Shown here: positions 11,021-21,080 of the stretch, piece after piece
Numbering within the stretch: the first letter of the stretch is position 1
How the letters are laid out: each line of letters opens with the position of its first letter
NCBI RefSeq assembly: GCF_907164915.1
Contig: NC_061868.1
Span: forward strand, 25,291,819 to 25,355,818
Direction of reading: 5' to 3'
DNA from: Impatiens glandulifera
Lineage: Eukaryota > Streptophyta > Magnoliopsida > Ericales > Balsaminaceae
Length of the DNA: 64,000 bases
Notes under the pieces: generated by a model
What the model was told of the DNA's origin: nothing
Databases searched by the model: none
The model's input: only the letters and a program-made list of their open reading frames with translations
Made by a program: the position numbers and the translations under genes

Positions 11021-11450
11021 CAAATCTCAAGGACAACAGACAATCAGCCTTACGCAACGAACAAGCAATCTGATTTTGCAGAGAGAGAGAAACTACTCAA
11101 TCATCTTTCTTACTGAACTCAAACTGTGAAGCTTCTTTCTAATTGTACTGTGTGTGAATCGAGAGAGAGAGAGCTAGAATCAAAACACCTTTAGCTGAGT
11201 GATATTCTTTATCTTGTAATTGAACAGAAAGTGTTCTGTTCAATAGTGAGCTAAGTGTGTGTGTAAACTATATTTGATTCAAACGATATTATAGTGAATC
11301 CTTCCGCCTTGAATCCGTTTCAAGTGTTTACACAAGTTTGCGTAGAATAGAAAGCGAATTAAATCCCTAACTGGATTTTTTTCAAACCGTTTTTCATAAG
11401 CCTTCATCCTTAGCCAGACCCCGTCTCTATCGATAATGCAAATCCTATCA

Positions 11451-12752
11451 AATTCGTTTGCTGATACTATGAAAACAGATGCGCAGGTAATTAATCATCT
11501 TAGAGGGATAATGGAGGAGTATTGCTCAACTTCTCTTAAATTCGTGCATGGCATAGAATCCTATAGCTTAGATGAATCTCGGGTTCATTCTCCTCAAACT
11601 GAGTTAAATTATTATGATGAGAACGAGCCAATGGACTTCCTTAATGAAATACAACCTCCTCAGGGCAAGGTCCATTTTATCTACAGATCTAAGCAAATTT
11701 TCGAGGGTTGCGAAGAAAAAAGTCGAAGGAATATCTAATTGAGCAGGAGAGGACTTCTATAGAGGAACGACGTTTCCAAATATTCCATATTTATGATCAG
11801 ATGGGGCCATCCATTAAAGAGAAACACCATGTTCCTAAGGCAAATATGGAGCGCTATTGGGAATCTATGCGGGAAGTAGAGCCTCTCTCTAGTGAGAAAG
11901 TGTCAACGAGTGTTACCCTTTCTAAATATGATGAAATTGAGAAAGAAGATGAGGAATATCAAGCTTGTTCAAAATCGTCGTCCGCAGTTGACGAGGTTCC
12001 CTCTTCTTCTTCTCCTCTAATTGAGAATGCTCCCCCAGCAGGTACTGAATCATCTCTTACAGAAGAGCAGGCAGCTAAGGAGAAGGAGATTGAAGCACAA
12101 AAATCCAAGCAGCCGACTCCTGCTAACTCTCTTCCTAGTAAATCTATCATGTCCAAAGAAAACTCAGGTTGTATTCGTAAATTGAGCAATGAAATTCTTG
12201 GAGATGAGGTTGGTCCTCAAGAGATAATCTACGCACCTCACACTCAAGCTCCAACCCAGAACGTCAAACCTGAGTTATCCATTCAGGTTAGTTCTTATCC
12301 TACATCTATTCGATCTGTCCCTGTTGGCTCCCACCTCTCTACTCATTCCCATTCCGAAGAGGAGTTTCCAAAAAAAATCTTCGATTGAGACTCTTGCTTC
12401 TCAAATAATGGAAATGGCTAATTCTCTCAAGGCTACAGACACAAAGAATTGAAGAAGCTTATGTAGTTGTGCGAAGATTCTAAGACGAGCAAAATGCAGC
12501 TGCTGAAGCTGCTAAATAATCTGCTGAAGTTGTTGACCCTGATGATATCACTTTACAGAAATGGCGAACCAAGGGAACCTTTTCCCTCGTAGTTCTCATT
12601 CCCAACGCAGGTCAATTCAAAGCGGTCAGAGTATCCCTCCACCAATTCCTGGTGGTCGCACTAGTGGAAATTGTATGACCAAATTATTGGAGGACATCGA
12701 AGATAAAACTACAAAGGGGGATCCTAATCTTCTTTTATTCTTGTCCTTTTAA
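11451..12752 (+). pseudogene. Extra-ORF remnant of copia C1 (long-tail type)
   Basis: Open pieces (11436-11738, 11708-12388, 12561-12752; the first begins in the LTR) align with 15850-17460 in C2: AKTDAEVLYHLNG there reads MKTDAQVINHLRG here, and KLSNEILGDEVGPQEIIYAP matches KLSNEVFRYEVGSQAIIYAP. It is the middle and C-terminal part of a long hydrophilic protein rich in S, E and P, with a C-terminal block SAEVVDPDDITLQ. Its 5' part is missing; the left end abuts the 3' LTR of element A exactly. Frameshifts and stops occur near 11735, 12388 and 12470. It is the same class as the 944-codon ORF of element E. Confidence 0.7.
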
Positions 12753-13156
12753 TTATAACTCCTTGAATTGATTGTGTTGAATTTTTTGCTCTCGACTAAT
12801 TGCATCTCTTGACTTGGTTATCAAATCAGGAAAATTGAATGATACATGTTTAAGATTTAGTCAATTGATGGTTTTGATTATTTTTAGGATAAATAATCAA
12901 AAAGGGAGAAATTGCTAAACATACATCACTGGCTTTGATAATTTATTTTAAACAATCAAAGAGCGAGAAATTGTTAGATTAAAGTTGATAATTAACTTAG
13001 AATAATTAATCAACACTATAAAATTACCAGGTTTTGATAATTTAGTTTAAATAATCAAAAGGGAGAAATTGTTAGATCAAATTAATATAAGACACTTAAT
13101 ATAATAATTTTACTGGGTTTTGATAATTTAGCTTAAATAATCAAAAAAGGAGAAAT
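12753..13156 (+). repeat. Four tandem polypurine tract / LTR-start repeats (C1)
   Basis: Copies of AATCAAAAAGGGAGAAATTG lie at 12895-12914, 12954-12973, 13053-13071 and 13139-13158. Each sits in a longer repeat that begins TTTGATAATTTAG and continues past the tract into TGTTAGATTAAA, a copy of the first bases of the LTR. Only the last copy borders a full LTR. The first 140 bases after the ORF are unremarkable. Confidence 0.8.
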
Positions 13157-13254
13157 TGTTAAGTTAAAGTCTTTGATTAATTTTAAGTGTATCAATAAAA
13201 CTGAGTAGTGTTATTGATTTTATGTAGGGTCAAAGTGAAGAAAATCGGCGGAAA

Positions 13255-13860
13255 GAAAATCCGTCCGGTAGTTGATCAAATTCGGTATTTGATCAACTTC
13301 GGGTTTCTATAGAAGTGCATCCGGTAGTTTGACCAAATCGGTTTTTGGATAAGCGATTCCAGTTTTCTGCAGAAGCGCGTCCGGTAGTTTATCCAAATCA
13401 GTTTTGGGTAAATGCTTCTAGTTTTATGTTCGGGTTCGGTATTTTGAGAAGCGCTTCCGGTTTTATCTTAGTTCGGTATTCTGTAGAAGCGCTTTGATAT
13501 TTTGATCAGCTCAGCTTCTCAAAAGTGCTTCCGGTTTTATGCTCACTTTGGTATTTTAGAAGCGCGTCTGGTATTATGTTAACTTCGGTATTTTAGAAAG
13601 CCTTCTGGTATTTTAACCAGTTTGGTTTTATATCAGCGCGTCCGATATTTTAACAAATTCAGTTTTATATCAGTGCGTCCGGTATTTAACCAGTTCGATT
13701 TTATATCAGCTTCCGGTATTTAACTAGTTCAGTTTTATACAAGGCCTTCTGGAATTTGACTAAATTTGGTATTTAATCAAGTTCGGTTTTATAATGCTTT
13801 TCCGGTACTTAAACAAATTCGGTATTTGATCAAGCATCCGTTATTGGCACTTTGACACAG
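13255..13860. repeat. U3 minisatellite GAAGCGCTTCCGGTATTT (C1)
   Basis: Degenerate units of about 30-40 bp combine GAAGCGCTTC, itself a perfect palindrome, with CCGGTATTT or CGGTTTTAT. They fill the U3 upstream of the TATA-like box. Confidence 0.8.
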
Positions 13861-14082
13861 CAACTGAACTAATCGTATAGAAGACTGCCACGTGCTAATC
13901 TTATTCAAATTCCATGTGATGTACGTTCCCACTACACCACGATCTATTTAAGGATATTTAGCGCACTATCTTCATCCAGTACATCCACGTTCTAACGGAT
14001 ATTCTATAATGTATCCTAGCACTCATCCAACCGAAATAGGACATGTGTCCTTTCAATCAAATTTGTCTGTTGATCTGTTATC

Positions 14083-14089
14083 TATTTAA
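14083..14089 (+). promoter_or_regulatory. TATA-like box of C1 LTR
   Basis: TATTTAA in TTATCTATTTAAGAAGAAG, matching TTATCTATTTAAGGAGAAG in the C2 LTR. Followed by a leader GTTGGAGGACAA. Confidence 0.5.
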
Positions 14090-14361
14090 GAAGAAGTTGG
14101 AGGACAATTTACACAAACCTTTCATTACGATTTCTTACGAGTCTTAAGCTTTCAAGTTCAAAACATCTACAAGTTTGCTAGATTGTTAAATTGTATTACA
14201 TAATGTTCTGTGTGAGATTTCAGTATTGTAGTTGAACAGAGGTTGTTTTTCTTAATAAAGTGTTGTGTGCTTGGAGTTCAGAAACAAGAAGTGTCTATGT
14301 CCTGGTTGTCCGACTGGGTTTGTGTACGTGTTATATTCAAACCAAATCTTCTAGTGAATAT

Positions 14362-14518
14362 CCTTCTCAAGGTTGAGAAAAAGGGGTGACGTATGAGAGT
14401 TTGTTCCAACATCCATAAGAAAAATTTGTGTCTTGTGTTATTTTCTTTCCGAATCTTCCAACCCCTTTTATGACGCTTAAAGTATAAATAAACAGTTCTG
14501 CACTTGACTTTGGTCAAG
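14362..14518 (+). promoter_or_regulatory. U5 two-hairpin region of C1 LTR
   Basis: Hairpin 1: TTCTCA (14364-14369) with TGAGAA (14374-14379), then AAGGGGTGACGTATGAG and CAACATCCATAAG. Hairpin 2: CTTGAC (14503-14508) with GTCAAG (14513-14518) around TTTG. This is the same layout as in element A with changed stem bases. Confidence 0.6.
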
Positions 14519-14644
14519 AGTTTGTGAATACTTGTGAAGAATAAAAACATATATTAACTTCTATAGAGTTAATATCAAACATAGGTTTTTGCGGTTAACA
14601 ATACTCGGTCAACCCCCTACTATTGTTGACTCCTTTCCTAACAG

Positions 14645-15615
14645 GATCTTTGGATGTAAGTGTTACATTCATAATAATGGCTAAAATCATTTGACCGCTT
14701 TTGATGCAAAATTCGATATTTGTATTATGATAGGATATTCCCATGTCAGTAAAGCTTATAGAGTGTTTAATAATCAAACTCTAACTGTTAAAGAATCATC
14801 CCATATTGTGTTTGATGAATCTGTCGAAAGTAACACCACTGTACCCATTGATTTGTCTAACAGACTAAAGGCTGTCACTCTACAATCTAATAGCGAAGAT
14901 GAAGTCCTAGTTCAACAAAACATTACCTCTGACATGATGACTGAAAATGTTGAAGTTCAAAAAGATCAGACTACAATTCAGCAGGTAGCTGACAGTCTGG
15001 AGAATGCAAGCTCATCCGATCATACGAATTTTTCCTAGTTAACTGATCGGACGAGTATTGCAGGATCAGTCGGTCAGACGGACAATGTTTTGGGACCAAA
15101 CTTCAAATGGAATAGAAATCATCCTCATGAGATTATTATAAGTAACCCCTCCGCGCCCCTTAGGACCAGACATCAACTGTTAGATGAGTATGCAAACTCT
15201 ACTTTCATCTTTTAGATTAAGCCTAAGAAGGTTGACGAAGCACTTCTTGATCTAGATTGGATCATTGCAATGCAAGAAGAGCTAAATCAGTTCAAAAGAA
15301 ACAAAGTATGACATCTAGTTCTAAGACCAGCTAATCAATCTGTTATTGGAACCAGATGGGTCTTTCACAACAAACTTAATGAAGATGGTTTGGTTACGAG
15401 GAACAAGGCTAGATTAGTGGCCCAAGGCTACAGACAGAAGGAAGACATTGATTTCGAGGAGTCATTAGCTTCTATCGCCAGATTTGAAGCCATCCGAATC
15501 TTTCTATCCTTTGTGGATTTTAAAAACTTCAAGGTTTTTCAAATGTATGTTAAGAGTTCCTTTCTTAACGGGATACTTAGTGAGGAGGTCTATGTTGAGA
15601 AGCCTACTTTCTTAA
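14645..15615 (+). pseudogene. pol: Copia C2 pol remnant (integrase C-terminus to RT)
   Basis: It begins abruptly after the C1 LTR inside the integrase C-terminal domain (IFGCKCYIHNNG, then GYSHVSKAYRVFNN). It continues through an acidic linker and HEIIISNPSAPLRTRHQL into [34 protein letters not shown]. The RT aspartate of FQMDVKS is changed to Y. Stops occur at the linker (near 15037), at FIF-stop-IKPKK and at KV-stop-HLVL. It ends after EEVYVEKP; the rest of RT, including the YVDD site, and RNase H are deleted. The upstream half of the element is also missing. Confidence 0.8.
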
Positions 15616-17461
15616 CGCCCGATCCCCCTCTTGATGTCACTCCTGAAGCTCATGCCTCCATTAATCTGATAATCTAAGAGGTTGAAGCTGATGCCAATGT
15701 CAAAATTGATCTATTTAATATTTGGCTCAACGCAAGACACTACACAAGCTTCTGTGAAGTGCTCTCAGATGTTGCAGAAGATGATAAATGAAATGAACAA
15801 CTGAAATTAGTGGCAGTCTATGCAAGAGGTCGTGCCCTTTTTTCATTCTATACCAGCGGTAGAATGAACTTCAATCCGTTGGTTGATACTGCAAAAACAG
15901 ATGCGGAGGTGCTATACCATCTTAACGGGCTAATGGAGAAGTATTATTCAACTACTCTTAAATTCGTGCATGACACAAACTCCTCCAATTTAGATGAATC
16001 TTGGGCTCCTTCTCCTCGAACTGATTTAAACATTATGATGAGGACGAGCCAATAGATTTCTTTGACAAAATGCCACCCTTGCAGGGCAAGGTTCACTATA
16101 TCTGTAGAGTTGAACAGTTCTTTAAGGGAGGTGAGGAAACGTCAAAGCAGTATCTAATCAAGCAGGAAATGTCTTCTGTATAGGAACGACGCTTTCAAAT
16201 GTTTCACATTTATGATCATTTGCGGTCATCTATTAAAGAGCAGATTCCCTTTTTTTAAGGAAGAGATAGAACGTCATTGGACATCTGTGCGGGAAGAGGG
16301 GCTATTATCTAGTGATAAAGTGTCAACATGTGTTACGCTTTCTAAGTCTAAAGAAAGTGAGAAAGAAGTTTAGGGAGATCAAGCCTGTTTAAAACCAATG
16401 TTCGTAGTTGACGAAGTTCCCTCTTCTTTTTCTCCTCAAATTGAAAATACTCTCCCGACGGGTGTTGAACCATCTTCTCCAGAAGAGCATGCGACTAAGG
16501 AGAAGGAGTTTGCTCAAAACTCTAAGCAGTCGACTACTACTAACTATCTTCCTGGTATGTCTATCAACTCCGAAGAAATTTTGGACCTCATCCGTAAACT
16601 GAGCAATGAGGTTTTTAGATATGAGGTCGGTTCTCAAGCAATAATTTATGCACCTCATCTTAAAGATCCACCGCAGAATGTAGAACCGGAATTATCCATC
16701 CAGGTTAGTTCTCTTCCTACACCTCTTCGATCTGTCCCTCCAGGATCCCACTCTGTCTCCTCTGCTCACACTTTTTCTAAAGAAATATCCCCGGGGATGG
16801 TGGGCATCCACAATATGATCATGGAAGCTCTAGTTCCCTTAAAGGAGATTTTTCAATCCATTAAATCCAGAATGGACAAATTCGAGAATCAATTAGCATC
16901 TTCATCTTCTGCAATCACCGGATTAATGTTAGCTCATGGGCAAAACAACAAGCATGTATTGAAGAATACACGAGAGGTGTTGCTTATGCGTAATCAAATG
17001 TCCAAGATGGAAAAACTTCTAAGTACATAGAGCTCAAATCTCCACAACGAAACGAAGTCATTCATTGAGCTTATTAATCTTCAAATGATGGAAATTTCTA
17101 AGTCTCTCAAGGCTGCTGAAGCGTAAAGAATTGAAGATGCCGATACAGCTGCGCGCAAACTTCAAGATGAGGAGAATGAATCTATTGAGGCTGCCAAACA
17201 ATCTGCTGAAGTTGATGATCCTAATAATATTACTTTGGAAGAAATGGTGAAGTGGGGGAATTCTTACCCTCGTTGCTCTCGCTCCAGATGCAAGTTGATT
17301 CGAAGCGGCCATAGTATCCCTCCACCTAATCCTGCTCTACAAAGAGGAAGACAAATTCAACTATGAAGAGGACGTGGACGTGACTCTAGTGATCATGACC
17401 CTAGAGGATTCATTGCTAAAGTCATGGGGGCATTGGCGAAAGAATTAAAAGGGAGATCCTA
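15616..17461 (+). pseudogene. Extra-ORF remnant of copia C2 (long-tail type)
   Basis: It is joined to the truncated RT with no spacer. Pieces in changing frames include AKTDAEVLYHLNGLMEKYYS, a 210-codon open stretch (16398-17030) with KLSNEVFRYEVGSQAIIYAP and the helical MDKFENQLASSSSAITGLML, then, after stops, a coiled-coil part ADTAARKLQDEENESIEAAK and DPNNITLEEMVKWGN. The end is glycine/arginine-rich (RGRGRDSSDHDPRGF). ADTAARKLQDEE resembles AETAKKLQEEEIERE in the 944-codon ORF of element E, which places it in that family. At least four breaks make it inactive. Confidence 0.7.
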
Positions 17462-17884
17462 AACTTCTTTAACTTCTATTCTTTTACTTATGAACTACTT
17501 GAACTGATGTTGTTGAATTTATGTTCTTGACTAATTTCATTACCTGGCTTGTGTTTGACAAACATAGAACAATACTTGAAACATGATTAAGTAATAATTA
17601 GTTCTGGTGTTGATAGTTTATTCTAAACAATCAAAAAGGGAGAAATTGGTAGACTAAGGTTTTTAAATTAACTTAGGATATTGGTAGACTAAGGTTTTTA
17701 AATTATCTTAAGACACTTATCACAGTCGAATTTATAAATTATAAACAATTCTACCGAATTTTGATAATTTAGTTTAAATAATCAAAAAGAGGGAAATTTT
17801 TAGATTAATTTAATCCAGAACATTTATTATAATGATTTTACCGTGTTTTGAAAATTTAGCTTAAATAATCAAAAAGGGAGAAAT
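17462..17884 (+). repeat. Three tandem polypurine tract / LTR-start repeats (C2)
   Basis: Tracts lie at 17629-17648, 17780-17799 (interrupted: AATCAAAAAGAGGGAAATTT) and 17867-17886. Each is preceded by GATAATTTAG- or GATAGTTTA-like sequence and followed by a TTAGATTAA or GGTAGACTAAGG word resembling the LTR start. A second small duplication, ATTGGTAGACTAAGGTTTTT, occurs twice between 17645 and 17700. Confidence 0.75.
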
Positions 17885-17984
17885 TGTTAGGTTAAAGTCT
17901 TTTATTAATTTTAAGTGTATCAATAAAACTAAGTTGTGATAAATTGATTATGTGTAGGTTCAAAGTGAAGAAAAACAAAATGGG

Positions 17985-18530
17985 AATCAAGTCCGGTAGT
18001 TGATTAAATTCAGTATTTGATCAACTTCGGTTTTTGAGAAGCGCTTTCTGCTTTTCATTATATTCGGTATTTGCTAAGCGCTTCCGGTTTTTCCAAAACT
18101 TTAGTTTTATGAAGAGCATCCGGTATTTTGATCAGCTCGGCTTTTGAGAAGCGCTCTCGATTTTGTTCATGTTCGGTTTTTGGTGAAGCGCTTTCGGCTT
18201 TTTAACCTCTTCGGTTTTATATGAAGCGCTTCCGGTTATTTAACCTCTTTGGTTTTATATGAAATGCTTCCGGTATTTAACATCTTCGGTTTTATATGAA
18301 GTGCTTCCAGTATTTAACCCCTTCAATTTTATATGAAGCGTTTCCGGTATTTAACCTCTTCGGTTTTTGCTAAGTGCTTCCATTTTTTTCCAGAACTTCA
18401 GTTTTATGAAGCGCTTCCGGTATTTGATCAAACTCGGTATTTTATCAAGTTTGGCTTTTATGAAACACTTCTGGTTCTTGATCAAATTTGGAATTTGATA
18501 AAGCATCCAAAATTCCTCTCCAACGCATTA
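17985..18530. repeat. U3 minisatellite GAAGCGCTTCCGGTATTT (C2)
   Basis: Units such as ATATGAAGCGCTTCCGGT and TATTTAACCTCTTCGGTTTT, about 35 bp in period, are more regular than in C1 (best run about 18180-18370). Confidence 0.8.
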
Positions 18531-18785
18531 ACCCTATCCGTTATTGGTCGTCTGTCACCGTAGTTGAGCTAAACCTATAGAAGAATGGCATGTGCCAAAC
18601 TAATTTAGAGTTCATGTGATGTACGTTCCTAGTACACCACGATCTCTTAAAGAATATTCGACGCACTACCATCATTTAGTACACTCACGATCAAACGCAC
18701 ATTCTCTGATGTACTACCCTAACACACATCCAACCGAAATAGGAGACGTATTATCTGAAGCAAATTTTTCCGTTGATGAGTTATC

Positions 18786-18793
18786 TATTTAAG
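18786..18793 (+). promoter_or_regulatory. TATA-like box of C2 LTR
   Basis: TATTTAAG at the U3/R border, equivalent to 14083-14089. Confidence 0.5.
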
Positions 18794-19350
18794 GAGAAGT
18801 TGGAGGACAACTTATCTGGCTCTAGGACACACCTACTATTCTATACTACTTTCACGAGTCTTAAGAATTTTGTATGAACTTTCTATCAAGCGCTCAAGCT
18901 CTCAAGTTCTAAGAGGTGAGATTCAGTACTATAAGTTAAATATAGATTGTTCTGTTTAACATAGTGTGTTGTGCTAGGAGTTCAGAAGCAGGCAGTGTTT
19001 AAGTCATGTGTGTCTGACCGGGTTTGTGTAATTATTGTATTCAAACCAAATCTTCTAGTGGATATCCTTCTCAAGGTTGAGAAGAAGGGATGACGTAAGA
19101 GAGTTTGGTCCGAACATCCATAAACAAACTTCGTGTCTTGTGTTCTTTACATTCCGAATCTCCCAACCCTTTATCTACCGTTTCAAGTCTAAACAAACAG
19201 TTCCGCAATTGACTTTGTTCAAGAGTTTGTGAAGACTTGTGAAGAATATAAACAAATATTATCTTCTAAGAAAGATAATATCGAAGTGTAAGTCGACATG
19301 GTCAACAATACTTGGTCAACCCCATGTTATTGTTGACTTCTTTCCTAACA

Positions 19351-19640
19351 GCCAAAGTAAAAAATAAGAATATGATAAAGAAATTTGCCATGGTTCTCAC
19401 TAAACCTCCATAATATCTAACCAGTCGAGTCTCCTTAAGCACCAGTTAAAACCCGAAAACGGATGGGCAAACAAAGCGACTTATTTTCAAAGTAACTCGA
19501 TCATTTGAATAACCTAAATTCAAACCCTCGGACTAACCTATTCTTGTGGAGTTTTTTTATTAATCTAGATAAATAAAATGCGAAAATACAAATATCCAGA
19601 TATCAGAACACAAATATCCAGATTTTGGCCTCTTTTGAAG
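19351..19640. other. Unassigned spacer
   Basis: Moderately AT-rich sequence between the C2 LTR and the foldback element. No open frame, repeat or RNA gene that I can support. Confidence 0.5.
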
Positions 19641-19975
19641 GGAAATTTGACGAAATGACCTTAGAAATGCCTTTAAATGCGCTGGATCACTTCAAAATAT
19701 TCTGACGAAATTATTCCCGTCGTGTAACGCGAAGAGTAGGATCGTCTCGCAAAGAAAAAGTCTGTGAAAAGTTCAGAATGATCGTGCCTTTCGTGTGACG
19801 ATCGTGCCCTTCGTGTTACACGACGAGGGTAATTTCACATGTTTTTCCTTCGCGAGACGATCCTGCCCTTTGCGTTACATGACGGGGATAATTTTGTCTT
19901 GAATATTTTAAAGTGGTCATTTGCGTAATGATCAGCGCATTTAAGAGAATTATTAGGGTCATTTCATGAAATTTC
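19641..19975. mobile_element. Foldback (MITE-like) element
   Basis: About 150-bp imperfect inverted arms. The left arm begins GAAATTTGACGAAATGACC; the right arm ends GGGTCATTTCATGAAATTTC. Matching inner words are AAATGCGCT, TAAAATATTC-like, CGTGTAACGCGAAG against CTTTGCGTTACATGACG, and GGATCGTCTCGC against GCGAGACGATCC. The centre repeats GATCGTGCCxTTCGTGT. The arms look about 80 % alike by eye. No transposase is encoded. No target duplication was resolved. Confidence 0.65.
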
Positions 19976-20245
19976 TGCCTTTTAAACTAATCAATTCTAT
20001 CTTTCTAATTTAAAAACTAACTAATTTGATTATTCTAAGAATAAACTTAATTTTATTTATTTTTTTTTAATAACTTTATTAATATTATTTTTTTATTATT
20101 AAATAAAATTTTTATTTTATTTTTTATATATTTAAATTAATACTTTTATATAATACAATATAATAAATTTTATAATCACTTAATATTTTTATAAATATTT
20201 ACTTAATACATAATTAATTTAAAATATTTTAATAATCATAACACA

Positions 20246-20420
20246 ATAATAAATAAAAAAATATTATAAACATCTTATATTAAAATGATTGACATCTTGT
20301 TATACTTATATGACCTTATTAGTTAACACCTCAATAATAAATAAATAAATATTATAAACATCTTATATTAAAATGATTGACATCTTGTTATACTTATATG
20401 ACCTTATTAGCTAACACCTC
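20246..20420. repeat. Two-copy tandem duplication, 88-bp period
   Basis: AATAATAAATAAA, then ATATTATAAACATCTTATAT through TTATTAGTTAACACCTC occurs twice with about three differences. Probably replication slippage. Confidence 0.85.
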
Positions 20421-20451
20421 CTGTAATTATTTATTTTACTTCGAACAAGTT

Positions 20452-20455
<4 letters not shown>

Positions 20456-20540
<85 letters not shown>
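20456..20540. repeat. (TA)n microsatellite
   Basis: About 42 uninterrupted TA units. The apparent poly-YI open frame over it is an artefact. Confidence 0.95.
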
Positions 20541-20542
<2 letters not shown>

Positions 20543-21080
20543 CATATTATTATTCATTAAAAGTAAATTTAACCATCTAAAAAAGTTTTAATTGAATAAG
20601 ATGAGTATAACTTAATATAAAATTTAAAATTATATATTTAAAATTTCATAAATATTTTAAAATATAAAATATAAAATGTAAAAATGAAATATAATTAAAA
20701 TTGTGATAATAATTATTTTATATAAAAATAATAATTTAATTGTGTAAATAAAAATATAAAAATAGAAGTAATTAAATTAAAAATATATTTAATAATAAGA
20801 TAATATTAATAAAATCATTATAAAAATAATATAAGTGAATTTAAATAATAAATTACGTTAACTTAAAAAAAAAACAAATATGTCATTTTGGAGGGTTTAA
20901 CTTCAAACAAAATTAATTTGGAAACCACCAAAAAAATATATTTTTAAATTCATAGTTAATCATTATTTTTTAAATAGTGATTAATTTAAACAACTCATTA
21001 TTAATTTAACTAACACGATGCCTTACGTTGTAAAGATAAATAAAAATTATATTTACAAAGTTGAAATAAACAATACTCAC

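Larger units (their letters stand above)
1347..11450 (+). mobile_element. Element A: decayed SIRE-type Ty1-copia retrotransposon
   Basis: The order is 5' LTR, PBS, gag, protease, integrase, RT, RNase H, spacer, extra ORF, polypurine tract and 3' LTR, the copia gene order with integrase before RT. The RT carries YVDDIIF and the word EMSMMGEL typical of the SIRE/Maximus lineage. Several in-frame stops, frameshifts and a gag deletion show it is inactive. The 5' LTR start is mutated (GGTTGGGTC against TGTTGTGTC in the 3' LTR). I see no target-site duplication: the 5' flank is AAAGG and the 3' flank AATTC, so one end may have been rearranged after insertion. Confidence 0.85.
9584..11450 (+). repeat. 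3' LTR of element A
   Basis: It matches 1347-3350 nearly throughout, with scattered substitutions. It starts TGTTGTGTC and ends AATCCTATCA. Relative to the 5' copy it lacks about 125 bp of U5: the sequence jumps from GTGAATCCTTCCG to CCTTGAATCCG, between TTCCG direct repeats. This removes hairpin 1 and its GGGGTGACGTA block but keeps hairpin 2 (11308-11324). Confidence 0.85.
13157..14644 (+). repeat. LTR of copia C1
   Basis: It starts TGTTAAGTTAAAG after a polypurine tract and ends CTTTCCTAACA. It matches 17885-19350 in order and sequence. It holds a U3 minisatellite, a TATA-like box, and U5 hairpins 1 and 2 with the GGGGTGACGTA block. Because a polypurine tract precedes it and no primer-binding site follows, it is a 3' LTR rather than the 5' LTR of what comes next. 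Confidence 0.85.
17885..19350 (+). repeat. 3' LTR of copia C2
   Basis: It starts TGTTAGGTTAAAG and ends CTTTCCTAACA. It is paired by sequence with 13157-14644. U5 carries a perfect hairpin 1 (CTTCTCAA 19067-19074 with TTGAGAAG 19077-19084) and the block GGGATGACGTAAGAG...CCGAACATCC. Hairpin 2 is weakened here (TTGA/TTCAA at about 19209-19222). The right flank GCCAAAG shows no duplicated target site because the left end of the element is lost. Confidence 0.85.
19976..21074. other. AT-rich non-coding DNA
   Basis: Very AT-rich. It contains an 88-bp tandem duplication (about 20246-20420, with the word AAAATGATTGACATCTTG in each copy) and a TA microsatellite. Nothing coding. Confidence 0.7.

Noticed and set aside
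13157..19350. A single complete copia element with these two LTRs
   Set aside because: There is no primer-binding site after 14644, the internal part starts mid-integrase, and both LTRs are preceded by polypurine tracts, so both are 3' LTRs.
20377..20580. 67-codon frame with a poly-YI run
   Set aside because: It is the translation of a TA microsatellite.
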